In this document: positions 45,251-59,990 of the stretch, piece after piece
How the letters are laid out: each line of letters begins with the position of its first letter
Position numbering within the stretch: position 1 is the stretch's first letter
DNA from: Marchantia polymorpha subsp. ruderalis
Lineage: Eukaryota > Streptophyta > Marchantiopsida > Marchantiales > Marchantiaceae
Length of the DNA stretch: 64,000 nt
Direction: 5' to 3'
Assembly (NCBI GenBank): GCA_037833965.1
Contig: AP031352.1
Span: 4,816,501 to 4,880,500 of the forward strand
The notes under the pieces: model-generated
Told to the model about the DNA's origin: nothing
What the model saw: only the letters and a program-made list of their open reading frames with translations
The model's database searches: none
Program-made: the position numbers and the translations under genes

Positions 45251-48200
45251 CTAGTCCCGTCCAGTTGCCTTCCTACCTGTAAGAAGCCGTTGAATAGAGA
45301 GACCCCTGCTGAATGCTTCGCTGAAGAGTATGCGGGTTTGCATAGCCTGCAGCCCCGGTAACCAGGAAAGAACGACAACTGGAGTCATGACACATATGCC
45401 CATGCCCATCTCATAGAGTCGCGCCACGCCTGTCACCATGGGCCAAACTGGAGTATTTTCTAAGAAAGGTCGTCTAAGAACCAAGCAAATCGACAGCACT
45501 CCCCACCCAGTAGGTACAAATGCCAATATACTCGTAAAAATGTCCCAGATTGAGAAGTCTGTAAACACAAAAAGGAGAACTACTGCTAGGACCAAAAAGC
45601 AGATTATAAAAGCCTGAATTCCCCGGTACTTTCTGTGTCTCTTTGCCCCGTACTTCTCGGCAGCGTGCGATAAGATTAAGTGGATCAGTCCAGCAGCGAA
45701 AAGGTATGTCCACGAAATAAGATAGACAACGATGCTGGTACTGCCACTTGAGATCTTCAGTCGGTACACAATACCGTATTGGAAGAAGAAAAACCGGAGA
45801 CTCAATATAATTTCTAAACATTTTCCCCAAAATCCAGTTGACTGAAAATGCTCTTGTTCTTCGTCCCACCATTTCTGCCAGCTGTCCTCACCCTTCACGA
45901 ACACTCCGCCTTTGTACCATACCCAAGTCATGAAGTCGTCAAAATCGTCCACTGACTTCAACCAGTCGAATCCAGATGGGTTGAACAGAAAAGGTGCGAG
46001 AATCCAGGTTATACCCAAAAACCAGCAAGAGAACGTCGTAAGAATATAGGTAGTCGTATTTCTTATGGAGCCATACATTTGATAAACAATAAGCAGGATA
46101 ATGATTTCAAGTCCTTTCACGAAATGGCTTCGCGCATACAGTCGGTAGTTATCAGAAAACTTCTCGTGTCTGACAACAAATCCACGTCCAGTTGCTCTGT
46201 ACTGCAATGCCAAAACACCAAACGAAGGAACAAAAGTATAATCAGCGCAAGATAGATATCTCTAACAACTTCGCTCAGCAACCAAGTTGATATAATCATT
46301 AAAGCATATGTTCGTCGAGAAAAAAAACTTTGTGAGTGTCAAGTTAAGAGTTTGAGAGTCCCTTAACAACGACAGCGCAGAAAGAGGACGAAGAAGACCA
46401 AACAGTTAACGAAAAGCATGAACCCTATTATCCGATATTATCAAGCAAATCCGAAGAGAGAATATGTAACTGTACCTTGGCACCACCATGAAGTATAGTC
46501 CGACCAAAGTAATGAGTCCTTGTACCCATGGAAAACGTGAAAAAGACGGAAGCCAACTGAAGCTGCATAGTGAGAAATTCCCATATGGCGAGGAGAAAGC
46601 CTTTCTCAAGGGAATTTTCAACAATCATGGGAAGGGCAGTAAAGACACCCATCTGTACTACAAACTGCTGGTTCAGCGCTGCTGTAAGAGCCCCGTTGGC
46701 AGACGAATCCCTTGTGATGGACACCTCAATTCCGCTGAGAGCCAAGTAAACTCGGCCCCAAAGATACGCATATACGGTCAGGACCACGATCATGTTGTTC
46801 ACAAAAAACCCCACGGTTGTGTAATAGACTGAAAGCATGCGGAAGAAATCGACACGGTGGCCAAGACGGTAAACATCTCGACTCAGCATTTGTTCACCAT
46901 TACCACTTGCAACTTTGGCTTCGAAGAGAGCAATTTGATTTAACCCGACATCCCGACCCTTGCCAACCTGGAAAATAAGCCAATATATTTCTCTGATTAA
47001 CTGCTGTGAAGAGAAATAGATGAAGCAGTAGATTGGAACCATGATGCCATGATGGATGCACTGACCAAGAAGACAAGAGAATAAAATTTTCGGCTGTCAT
47101 TCAAAGTCTGAATAGAATATGAAATAACAAAAGACGGTATCCACGAATCACAGTCCAGATTGATATGTGTTTGTAAAAGAAATGGTTCAGGAATACGTTA
47201 CTTGAATGTACTCGTGATGTGTAACAGTAGCCCCTCGTAAGGTAGCGTTGAAACCGGCAAAAATATCCTCACTAATGTTGATGACCCTCGAAGCTTTGCT
47301 GAGACCGCCTCGAGTGATAAACCATAACCGATCAAAGACATCCGGATGACCGTAATGCATACGGACTTTCAAGGGCTTAGCAAGAACGCGTTGACCGAGG
47401 GTGACGAAACTCGTTTCTTGCGCCGACATGAACCATGCTAGCGAGGAAACTGCACCAGTAAACACATGCTCACGAACTCCCAGAATTGCAGGCCTCCGAC
47501 GACCGTGGAATTGTTTAAATTCCTGCAGTAGATTTCTCATTTTCAAAGCTTCTTCAAAATAGTTTTCCTGATACACAGAGCCACACATGCCAGTCGAACA
47601 AGGCAGTCAATTTTATACCAAAGATAATATTCACAGAACACAGAATATAGATACGAACATCCGTCTCCTACAAATATAGTGGTGATCGTAACAGAAAAAG
47701 CCTAAAACTTTCTTCATGGCCGATGGCTGATAGTGCCATTATCACGGTACACTGCTTTCACTACCATTTGGTACGGAGGAAGGCTAAACGTGTATCTCCA
47801 ACAACTGTCAGTTCTAAACCCTAATCGACGGTCATCAGGAAAAAAACTGAACGAAGTCCCCGAAAGTGGACAGTTCTCAGGGAAAAACTTGATCACCCTA
47901 CCTGGTTCATGTCAATGGTCTGAACGGCATCACCCCTTGTGAAGATCAAAGCATGATTTTGATTCTCAGGCTTTCCTTCACCCAACTTGAAATCTCCAGG
48001 TAGTTCAACCCGGTAAATCTCCACTTCTTCTTGACGCACTTGATCATACTTGATCAACACAGAGGCATACCTCTTTGGATCCTTATCGCCCAGTCCCGGC
48101 TTTTCATCGACGTAGGCAACTCTTAAAGCTTCCCACGTCTTCATCAAGTACAGTATATCCTTGGCTTGCTGTTGACCTTTCGCTTTCTGTATTCCGTAAA

Positions 48201-51200
48201 TTTGGCATGCGACCACATATGTATACTTCATTGCAGCGGTGGCTAAATCCTCCTCTCGTTTATATGCGTTGTAGTTCCTTCCTTCTTTACCCTCCGTGAA
48301 ACTCGACGCAGAATGGAGAGAACCTTCCCTTGTTTCGCCGTTAAAAGAACCTTCCCTTGTTTCACCGTTAAAAGGGTCCACACCACCAGAGGTTCTCTCC
48401 ATGAGCTCCCGGTACCCTTCGAGTATATCATGCTCCGAAGCATGGTCTAGAAACGCTAATTTTTCTAAAGCTCTGTTCAATAAATGGCAGGTGCAATTCC
48501 AGGTTACAAAGATGAGAACAAAGTAGGGTCTTGGCACAAAAAAAGTTCTCTATTCTCGAAGCTACTATAGCTGAATTTAGACTTTATATACAACGTCTTG
48601 AAAGAAGTATCCAGAAACAGTTTCGGGAACCAACCTGTGGTAGTACATCATACCCCGAACAGTTCGAGCAAGTGTCTGTCCTCGATAAGAAGCCCAGAGA
48701 CGGAGCTCCAGCCCATCATCCAACTCCCACATGTCAAACTCCGTACGGATACCATGCCTTGCCATACGTTCTTGAAAATTCTCCCAATCATCTATTCACA
48801 TACAAAATGTTGCAAACCAAGAAATATTACGTCAAATAACAGTAAAAAAAACTAGATAGGAGTCATTAATATTATTGGCACGAACTTAAACAGAGCTTGC
48901 ATATTCAGTCATTGATCATAAATGCATCTCTCTAAAAAACAGTTGTTTCTTACACATCATATGAATCTAATGGCATTACCTTTGAAGATCTTTTGAAGAT
49001 AGAACAGTATGGAAACACCATCCTCATTTTCAGTGATTAGTTGCTTCTTGTGGTACATTACATCCTCCGAATAGTAAGGTGTCAGAACACTGAACGCCAA
49101 CATTTTTTCCACCTGAAACAAGAGGCCATCAGAGTCCGTTTTAAAGGGTACTACTTTGCAATCTGATCAAACTCCTGTCGTGAACAAAAGGCAGCGTTCT
49201 CGCTGGAAGTTCCTATTGGGAACAGATGAGGAAGAACTGTTAAGGGGTAGGAGGAAGTGAAGTGTCAACCAATGCACATTGGCAATTTAGTGGAATATTT
49301 TGCTGCTTGAGGTAAGTTAGATGTTTCGGACTCAACCCATAAACCCGTTCAGGGTATATAGGGTAAGCGATGTACACAAACAAGAAGCCAAAAAACCCTC
49401 TTTTGTGGATAATCACTCATTTATTGAAAAACGCTTCTAGTTTCATCTAGAATAGTTACGAGCAAGTACCCAGCACAGGCAATGGAACCTCTGAATCAAA
49501 TCACATGCAGATTAAGAAGGTAGTCACATGCCACATGCGGCCGACATTGATTAACTCATTCCTTCTACAGTACGTACTCAGGAACATCTCGTTCAAATTG
49601 GATCCAACCATGAAGATGGTCCATCCTTGTCAAAAACAACCAATGTTAGTTAGCTTCTACCCTCAGTACACATATAAGATGTAAGAGCTCCTGCTCATGA
49701 CCCATAAAATCCAGAACTGACGATAAGAAAGACATCGAAGATAACGTCAGACAAAATTTGTTCCAAATAGAAAGAGGGATACACTGCCGGACATGTAGTC
49801 ACATGAAAAGTATTGGAGAATAAAATAAGGAAGCGCATTATAACAGCATTGTGTGAAAGAAGATGACATCAAAAGAACTAACAATGAAAATACCTGTGGA
49901 GCACGGGGCATGGTCATAAAAAGTGAGTTACTGAAGAATGATATGCGGCGCTTGGCCTCCAAATTTCTGGGCACATCCAACAGCGCTTCTCTTGTGCTTA
50001 GTGTCGTTTGTACTCTCCTCAGCTGATCAAAGAAAGTATTCTCCGTAACATCGGGAAGGTCGACAGCGTCAACAAAGAGAAGTGACGATGTTGAACTCAT
50101 CTCCCTCCAGTTCCGGCCCAACTCCTGATCTTTAGGAAAGTCGCGAAGCAAGTCTTCATACAAGTTTTGCAATGCGTCAACAACCTGTAAGTATGAACGT
50201 CTTGATCAGTAAATGCCGCTAAACACTGAAATAGACCCAAAAAATCTGTTAAAGAGACAGTTCGGATTTCTCTTCATATTTTGTCATCCATGTGAGGAGA
50301 ATACTTAGCGCTCACCTCTGATCAGAGCGAGATGAAAAGTAAAAAATATTCAAGTGCTCTTAACAACTCAGGCGACTCTCTATGTCAAAGACCCCTAACT
50401 ATTCAAAAAACTTATTCGCCTAAAAAGAGATTTCTTTCCATTATGTATGTCCCCAAATCCGCTCATTTCAAACGCTGAGATTATAAAGATATGAAGGTTG
50501 TTACCGATTAACAAACTAGGAGAGCTGATCTACCCTCGAGTCGTCACAAGCGTACAGGAGTCGAGATCAACGATCAAAAGCTAATTCAGCCTACTCACAG
50601 CTACTCAGAATGAAACATTAAAGAAACCCTTCAAGGACTGCTCGATAAGATGAGAAAGGCTTAAAAGACGTCCCTGCGTAAGGTCAACTTGAGTATGGTA
50701 ATAAGAAAAGAGAAAGAACTATGCCTTCTGTAGATCATTCAAAAGTGGTCGCTTCATAAGGACGTTAATCAGCTGCACGAGTCGTGAATGAATATTCGGT
50801 AAGGCCTTCAGGCTAAATCGCTGTACGAACTGCTTCTCCTTGATTGCTTTAGTTATCTCCTCAAATATTTCTTGAAACATTTGATACTCCCCACTATCTT
50901 CTCGTAATATCCTTTTCAGAACATGCCGTATGCTCTCGTACGACTCTACTACTGCACAACGCCTGTACTCGTTACTGGCAATCTTCTTCCACAAGCCATG
51001 ATCGGTATAATACCAATCCTTGCAAAGACCAAGGGCAATCAAGACCTGCAGAAGAAGATAACGAAGAAAGGAGCTTGTCACCAAGAAGTTCAGGAAATTA
51101 GAATTGAAATCCAGGAAGTAGCTACGATGCGAGGGCAGATTATATGTACCTCGTTCGAGATCAGAACTGAGGGCCACTGGGTCACTGTTATGTTCCATCT

Positions 51201-54200
51201 TGAAGAAGGCATACTGAGGAGTTCCAACTCCCTGGAGTACGGGGTACACGATTCAGTATAACAAGAACGACTATCGTCCTTCAACCAATACTTTGGCATC
51301 CATGAGTAAGTTCTGCTTTGTGATAGAGTACTCCAGATAGTAAACAGTCATCAAATTAACACTCTTAAATGAGAATGTACTTCAAGAGAAAAAAGTTTCA
51401 TGAATGATGTAAAATACCTGTCACTTATCAAATCTTCCTCCCGAAATATGAGAATTATTTCGTTCCACACATGCCGAAATCTTCCCGTCTCCATAGTTTT
51501 CCCTTCCGCCTACATCCAGACGATTCAGCAACAAGCAACACTGCCTTGTGAATGCCAATTCGATCGATCCACGTCTCCCATGCAGGTGCGTTTAGCCATT
51601 ATCCAGTCAGACGTTCTGGTGAGGTTTAAACAACGTACCTGATGTCCCTTCACAACCCCGTACCGGAGTTTTACACGCCTAGCAAGGTTCTTCACTTTAA
51701 CCCACCAATCGTTACACTTTGCCCTCCATGAGTAAGGCCTGCACAATAACAATTTAAGTCATGCCTCTAAAGAAGGTCTCCTTTCTTTATCCATTTCATT
51801 ACAAAATTGTATTCGAAAGGCTCTGTGGATCCCTAAAGTTCAGAAGGACGTAAGGCCAAATCAAAACCAAACGGAAAATGTCATCGTTATATACTTACTT
51901 TGAATTTACAAATATATCCTCTGGCATGAGATTGAACTGAACAGCGACAGGAAATATATGAAATCGAGCTTTTAGCTGAGCTGCGTTCCGGATCTGCATG
52001 CAAATACAGCCTCTCCAATTTCTTAGTCTCAGCCTATCCACTAGCATCCGGATTTTGAAGATATTCAAATATGAAACGCACATCTTCGAGAAACATATTG
52101 CCGTTTTGTGGTAGATTGACAAGTCTACAGACAAACCTAGCGTACTACAGATCTCTGAGGAACATAGCAAGGCAGAAGAGCTTCGAGAATATAGAATCTG
52201 GATATGGAGCAGATTCCTGAATCTGGAATATGGAACAGATAGACCAGTAATCTAAGGGTACCTCAGATGCATGGAGATTCATAGTTTAAGAAATGTCTCA
52301 CGGTGTAAACCATGATACATTGCGCTTGGTGCAGTTATTATACCTAACCATGTGTTTTTACTTTTGTTTTCTAAAATTAAATGAATAAATGTAAAACTCC
52401 AAGAAAGAAACATAGAAGATTCATATAAGTTACTTAAAGGAAAATGTCCTGAAGAACTCCAACGAAATTATTAAAAAAATTATTATAAAAAAACAAGCAA
52501 TTTTCATACTTATTTCTCCTAAAATAGTTATTGGTTTAATATTTATATAAGGAAATTTGCCCCAATAAATAAACGTAACAAAAAAAAGAAGGAAAAAAGA
52601 TGTAACCATTAGTTGTTGGAAAAGGGTAAAGCACGCGTAATACCTCTCCGAGATGTGCCAGCAAACCAACTAAAGCTCCCACCAGGGCAGAAAAGACGGA
52701 GTACCAAATTTGCAGATCCATGAAATATATCTGCGACAAAATAGACAAATCAAAATTATATTTTACGCTTCGAGAGAATTAGATACCTTCACAAACCAAC
52801 ATAGCCACAAAATAGATAGTTGAGGCATCAACTTAAAGTAGACGCATTTAGTACATGAAGACAAACTACAGAAACAACTAGTCAAGCAGTCCATTTAGAT
52901 AAAGGGGTGCTGTATCAGGAATTTGATCCTCAAGTGGGTCTAAGATCGTAATTTGACCCACTGGTGAATGATTTAAAAACGTAAATACTTCTGAACACTG
53001 AGTAGCCAAGATTCATTATCCTTCGTAGAAAACATACAGACTCAGTAGTGCTTCGAAAAATGAGTTAACTTCGTAGTCTGCACGACAGCTAAAATGAATG
53101 ACAAACACCAATAACAGATAACTATGGGGAACTAAGTTGAACTTACCAACACGACGGGAGCCCACATGGCCAATGTAGCTGTTCTGTTGGCTGCAGAGAT
53201 ATACAATCGATGTGAAAGTCAAAAGACTGCGAAGAAGAGGAATCGCAAAAAAGAAGTATGATCCAAGTGTAATAAATAAACTATACTCAGCAACACAACG
53301 ACAAATCAACACGATCGGCCAAGATTGTGCACACCATTTTTGAAAAATTCATGCCATCTGTACTCTATGCCAGTTACATCAAGCGTTGCCCTCGTTGGTG
53401 CGACCAGGGGTAAGACCTGTAGACAGGTAAAGAAAAGTGATAAGACAAGTCTGAGAGTCCCACGTCTATGTCTTTTTGCCACCCACATCTAAGAGTCTAA
53501 GGAGTGTGTCCACGAACATTTAAAAGTGCCAAGTACATCGGCCTTCCACTAAAATTACACTCAGCTACAGTCAGCTAAAACTCCACTGATGCTCGCTCAG
53601 CTATCACATCAACAGGACTTCTTGAGAAACTCCGTGCGGAATCGCATTTACCTGAAGAAAGTAACTGAAACTGAACTTTGCGGTGAGAACACACAGCCAA
53701 AAGAGCGTATACCTGGACAAAGCCAGAAGTTATCAGAATACAAATCTTCCTCGGTAATAGAACATACGGACCATATGTTCAACAAAGATCAAAAACCGAA
53801 TAGGCTGCCAAATTAACAACGCGCAATGTCACTCCTTCACCTCTATGCTTCATCTGCATAAAATATTCTCGTCGCAAGACGAAGGACAGAATACTACTAC
53901 AGAATAATGAGACCTTGCAAAGTCCACATTTTAGCTTCACTGTCGCAGTACTTGACCATAAGTGCATAAAAGACGTCGGGGCTAATAAAGAAAGGTGACT
54001 GGGTAATGATGGAGAAGCGAAAACGGAATTTCCGCCACCATCAACAAAAAGGAGTTAACAAAACTAGCAACAAGAAAGACACAAGGAAGGCCCATCACAT
54101 ACTTGATGTTGTCAAAAATACTTTCTCGCAGTCCCCGTCCGACAAAAATATGACTCTGTGGGAAGAAAACGATGAATGTGGTCAAATTTGTAAAAAGACA

Positions 54201-57200
54201 AAGCATGGACTTCGTGTAGCGTCTTTTTTCGTACACCAGACTGGGATGAATATTCGTAGATTAGGGTTACGTTTTCCTAATTTGAAACGTCCCCAAAATC
54301 TTACCTGAAACCACCAAGTTAGCATCGAGAAGATTCGCCAGTCTCTAGTCTCAACAAAGTTGCGGATATACGGTAGGATGAAAAGCAGTAACGCGAGAGC
54401 CTCAGGAGTAATGAATACTGCACAGAATCCTAGGTACAGATAAAGTCCCTGCAGAGCCTTATCTGACCATAAACCATCGGCATTTCGTTGCGCCCACATG
54501 CGGCTAAGACCGAAGATGCACGAACAGAGCAACAGGCGTCAAGAAATCGACTTGACAAACAGTAAAAGAGGTAAGTTATCACGCGATAAGACGCCTCAAA
54601 TTGCAAGCACAGGTAAGATATCCCAGATAACAAGATTCACTTCAGGTCCTAAGCATACAGCTGGTATCTAAAAAGGTTGGACCAGGCGAAAGGGCTAAGC
54701 AATTTCAACAAAAGAAACTGCAAAAACGCATATAAAACCAACAAAGAAAACGTTTATATTATCGCAAGTCTCTGTACAAAGATCCCTTACCTGTAATAGA
54801 TTGAAAAAAGCACCGTCCAGACGGCCCCCATTATTAATTTCAGTGTCATGCGCAATCCTACCATCACTGTCCCCGCAGATATGAGACTATACTGCATTCC
54901 GAAATCGAGAAACGCTGCATCAACAAGTTCCAAAATTCAGACATGAGTTAATAAGGTTCCCTAAATAAGCTGAGATAGAAATAACATTACACTACTCTTA
55001 CAGCACCGAAGATATAGATCGCAAGGTACACAGAAAAATGTGCGAGAAACATTGACAAAAAAGACTCAGAACTTTTCCCGGTAGTCAATACTGATTCGAA
55101 CGCAGAAAATTAATAAGATATATTGGAGAAAGAAAAGATCTACCAAATTCAACAACTCAATCAAAAACATCGATTACTGGCGATTTATTTTGACTCCTCT
55201 AGAGAACTGAGTCAAATAATTTTGGGATCGAAACTTTCACGTCTGAATGCTTCGTTACAGCATAATATCAACAAAACTCAAAACAATACTCATGGAAGAG
55301 GAAAATGTAGGAATTTAACGCTTCTTGTCGAAGTAACACTCACTGTCTAACCAAAACGAGATACTTATGATAACTACTACCTTAACTGGCAAACACGGTT
55401 TCTTCGGCGATTGTCAGATTTCGTTCCACGTGAATAAAAAGATGTACATATCTTGTAACTAAATCTAACGCTGGTGCTGTGATGAACACTTAAGGCTACG
55501 AATCAGGCCAACGCAAAACAAACACCATGCATTGGGCAATTGGTCAATAAACTATCCTACTAATAATCTTATTCTACATAAGAGTACCTTGGAGTACTCG
55601 CAGAGCCGACCACGTGATGAATATACTCAAAACATGGGCCTGAGAATCTCTTTGAGCAAGAATTGTCCAAGGTGCCTTTGCTGCGCCTGATTGTGTTTCT
55701 TGAGTACTTGGGGCCAAAGTATCTTGCGGGAGCTCTGCTTTAGCCCTAAATGCTACAATTATCAGTATCTGCACACATTACAAATTAAACGATTAAGAAT
55801 ATCTAAATACATGATCTCCGGTTGATCCCGCATGGAAGCTGAATATGTTTGACAACAAGAAATGTAAGACTTCCACAGTTCACATAAAAACTGTTGAATC
55901 ATAGGAAAGTCCTGCCGCAATATCAATTTGTACTTGAAGGAACTGATAATAAGATTTTATAATAGATTGGCATATTTTTCTCCAAATATAATTTTCCTGC
56001 TTAGATATAAAATATCAATACAAATTTTGACTGCAAGCCTTGTGTGTAAACCAATCAGCTTCAAACAGTTCTTATGACACGCGATCCGCCGCAAGGGCTT
56101 CACACGCAAGGAGTCCGAATAGCATCAAATACATGACCCGCCATAGAGAATGAGCGCATCTATTCTTTCAAAGCGCCTCTTAAAGCTTTGACATCAGTTG
56201 TTAAGACATCGTATGTTTATCTCACCTGTAACATAAGTATAAGCCCGATCCACAATCTATCAAAGCTGCGATAAATATTCCAAAAGGACCTCTGCTCAAC
56301 AAACCCAGTCTTCCCGACTTTATGCCTTGATTTATCCTGCAATGTGAAGGAAGCAATCAACTATGAATACTTGTGAGCTAACACAACACAACGTGATAAC
56401 CATGCAAAATATTCATGAGGATTTGACAATAATAAACAACAGAGAACGAAACATGTATAGGAGTGTCGAGCATAAAAGGATGAATTCTTTGAATACGAAG
56501 AACCAAAGTTCTTCAAATACATGTTATACACAAGATGGGATACTAACCTAAAACATAACAACGGTAAAAATCCCATGTCCACATCACGCTCTTCGGATAT
56601 TTCACATAAAACCGGAAGAAAAGGTAACAAAGTATACAGGAGGTACAAGGTTAAGAAATTACACAAAAATAACGGCAAATATGTTCAAGAGTAGGTGCTC
56701 AATACACGCACCTCAGGCTTAACAAGGTAGTTGCAAGACATCTCTAATGGCCACCGCAGTTGAGTCAAACATCTTTTACTCCTGTGCCATTTGAACTCAA
56801 GATCAGGCAACTCCAAGCTAAGGCAAATTTAAACAGTCCAATTCATGTGCTGAGGCTACTAATGTGGCGCTTGTAACGACAAATTCCATCTAACAGAAAA
56901 TCTGGACACGTGATAAAGACGAAAGGAAACGACAGGTTCTCCACCAACAAACGGTTACGAAGTCTAGTTTCCTCACCAGAAATACTCATTCATATCATCG
57001 TAGTTTCTCCAAGCTGAATGAGGATTTTTCCCAGCTCGACATTCCGCTGCCTCCTGCATTCAAATCAATAAACATACCCAGGGATAGTGAACACCATCAG
57101 ACGCCAAACCATTGTTCAATGACATAAATTAGTGCACTGAGAGGAATAACAACACAATCTCTCCCGTCCTAAAAAGTCAACTCAACTGGCAAATTTCCAA

Positions 57201-59990
57201 CAGAAAGTCACTTACTGCTTTCACAACTGCGTATATAGGTCTGATAACTTTTTGAAGAAATCCATTTTCTATGCCCCCAGAAGCCGGTTGCATGTACTGA
57301 CCACTATCATCGATGGATCTGTCAAGGATTCTATTGAGCTCACCGCACATCTGCAGAGGTAAGATCAATAGGATTAACACAAAATCGTCAATATATGACC
57401 TAAATGCATATCAAATTTGAATAAACTGTAGAGATTAAAAAATTATGAACATTTCAGATACACTCAACATCAATTACCAAAATTTCAACAAAGTGGAACG
57501 AAACGAAGAATAACGAAACTGACAACCTTTGTTTTCTGTTGTTCATGTTCTTGCAACAGACACTTACGTGATGAAATATGAAGCAGAGACATTCCGGCAT
57601 AAAACGTAAGTTGGCAGCTTCTCCCCATATGAGCAAGTAAAGAGAAACATATAATAACTCCTTTTGCTCGTTACTTTCATGTCTCCGCCTAATGCCATGG
57701 TCCTCAATTTTCCTTCACGGACAGGAAAGACGTGTAAATGACTACCGAATGTAAACAACAACAACAACAACAACCCCAAATTCGGCATATTGAGTACATA
57801 TTAGCAGTTCAACAACATTGTCCTGTTGTAATGGCAAACTAATACAATTTTCCAATTCCAAACCGTGCGAGGACCCTTCCAAAACGGTAATGTTCTCACT
57901 ACAACTACCTCACAGCAAGCATAATGTAGACAAAAGATAGATCTTCATTAACAAACTTAGCTGTTATCATCTGTGTTCATATTTAAAAAAGGAAGTGATG
58001 TGCGAAGAACGGATCTGATATAATGGAAATGGTAATAACTTACTCAAGATTGTGCTTTATGCGTAGAAAGCTGCACCACCTGATGTAGTTTTTTGTAATC
58101 TTTTTCCGAATCTCTCTCACTATTTCAAGTTGAAGCTGCATCGACCAGTAAAATCCATGCAATTTGAGCTATTCAATGAGCTGCATTTATCTTTGTTGCC
58201 AGATGAGGTCAAATCAAATATGGTCCGCAAAACCAGCAAATAAGGTAATCAAAGCACAGAGAAAATTTCTGATCTCTCAGTGAAAGAGAGGCCAATAAGG
58301 TTATTAATGTGGTAGATCACTGAAGTTTGAATTTCAAAGATAATATTACGTTGCTTTCCCAACTTAATGCTCTGCCTCATCGTTAGGCATCTTATAAGGC
58401 ACATCTTCCAAGAACTCGAGAGGAAAAGTAAGCTGAATATATTGTAATTCACTTATTTACCCATAATGAGTGCGTACAGACAAGTCCACAGCAGTGTGGA
58501 TAACATGGCGGAAAAGCTGTATGGTGCTCACGTTCGACAACATCAGCAGCACCAGTTACTTGCGAGAGTAGCCGTTGTTTACAATTGCTACAGCACTCAA
58601 GTGCCTCAGAATATAACGTGAATGAAAATACTTGCTGGCAGAATGTTTAAGGTTATATGTCCAGCAGGTAGTGAGAAGTTATACGTGATTGGTCAAATCC
58701 TGCACTTCGCTTCTTGATGAGTTCAACGGGGATACCGTACGAACGCTGAAAGATGTCATAACCCTACTAGTTTTAGTGATACCTTATCGATTGGATCAGG
58801 CGGGGGTTGCATGCGCATCTGTGCATTGGCTAGCAGAAGTATAAGGTGCTCTCGCTGATTTCGGGCATTGGACTCCTGAAATAAAACAAAATCAGCTTAC
58901 AGTAAGTAAAACGGACCTACACCATACATCATCACAACTTTGGTCTTCGTTCCAAACATTTACTCCTTCCTCCGGATAAACACTTCCAAGAACGGAAAAT
59001 TTTCATTACTGAAACCTTGCCATCACGCGATACTAGCGTCAGATAACTAATCACAGTTACCTGGAATCCGAAGGTAAAACAAAGCCAATCCAGCATGTCC
59101 AAATTGGACGTCCACGACATGTTGGAAGGCTTTCTCAAATCTCCAACTACCTGCAAGGCTGCTATGGCAGCTCTGACCTGAAAATCAAAAAATCACATCA
59201 AAGAAATTAGTCAAATCAAGGACCCAACAGTTTGCTGCATCCATCGCTTTCGTGCAATGGATGCAGCAAAACAGGTGAAAATTAAAACTGATGAACTAAG
59301 CGGCCACGATGCAAGCTTAGACGTCGCTGCTGCGCGATTTACAGGATGAAGCACTAGTGTCCCGCAAGATACTAAATTTCCAAGAACGTGCGTTCTACTC
59401 AGAATTGCTCTGTCGAGGAGGTGGCAGTAACATCTCTAGAAGACCAAACCATATATTATTGCACCTCTGCCTACTGCCCAAGTTGCCCAGATACTCAGGC
59501 ACAGGCACTACTTCTCTTCAGCTGTAAACAAGTCCGTGTAGCAGTGCTCAACTCCGTTAAAAGAAATGCTCAGTAAAGTAGTCACAATCTCGCTGCATAC
59601 CACCAATCACTTGGCCAAAAATGCTGAGCAGTGTTCTTGCAAGTCTGTTTCTGGGAGACAGGAGGAGAAGGCACGATGATAGAGAGTCCTGTATCTTCAT
59701 TAAGACACGGGAGGAATGCAGCCAAAACGATCATGAGTACACATTTTGAATTTCTTGGATTGGACCTCATTCGCAGTTCATGATTGCAATTTGGTCCGTG
59801 AGGTGATCGACCACCAGTGAGAGGATATAATAGGAGAAAATAGTACCTCGGGAAATCTCAAAGCTGGATGCTCGTCAAGCGTGTTATGGACAGGAATGAT
59901 ATTGTAAACCTCCTGCCCTCCTCCCATCTTGTAACCACCCCGCTCAGCTGCATCCGGGCTCTGCCGCTGGCGGTACTGCTCCCGCTCCAT
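45251..59990 (-). CDS. Callose synthase (glucan synthase-like, GT48)
   Basis: 29 exons join with no frame conflict to 1833 residues: 59990-59847, 59177-59061, 58875-58783, 58135-58044, 57712-57568, 57350-57216, 57053-56977, 56817-56712, 56336-56226, 55768-55588, 54914-54791, 54503-54305, 54155-54103, 53712-53652, 53416-53335, 53190-53147, 52730-52644, 51993-51899, 51738-51639, 51509-51418, 51231-51150, 51045-50725, 50184-49894, 49112-48980, 48791-48635, 48472-47902, 47567-47202, 46967-46476, 46201-45251. The enzyme polymerises beta-1,3-glucan from UDP-glucose at the plasma membrane. Landmarks: N-terminal VYNIIPVHN and [20 protein letters not shown] (FKS1 domain, about 165-197), a first membrane cluster (about 340-617), the large cytosolic catalytic loop (about 618-1353) with [32 protein letters not shown] and [20 protein letters not shown], then a second membrane cluster to the C-terminus. 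Residues such as [14 protein letters not shown] suggest the CalS11/CalS12 branch. The gene looks intact; exon 22 ends at a GC donor. Confidence 0.96.
48330..48395 (-). repeat. Duplicated 8-residue motif in callose synthase exon 26
   Basis: NGETREGS is encoded twice in tandem (two similar 27-bp units, ...CCTTCCCTTGTTTC.CCGTTAAAA on plus). It lies in a variable part of the catalytic loop, before the conserved YVVACQIYG segment, and keeps the frame. Probably a replication-slippage duplication. Confidence 0.8.
50185..50724 (-). other. Non-canonical GC-AG intron in callose synthase
   Basis: Between exons 22 and 23 family alignment puts the junction after ...NDLQK and before [10 protein letters not shown]. 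The donor there reads AAG|GCATAG, with no GT in the vicinity that keeps the frame, while the acceptor is a normal CAG. If the intron were not spliced, translation would stop one codon later. Confidence 0.6.
57754..57774. repeat. (AAC)n microsatellite in an intron
   Basis: About seven AAC units just upstream, in gene orientation, of callose synthase exon 5. Confidence 0.9.
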
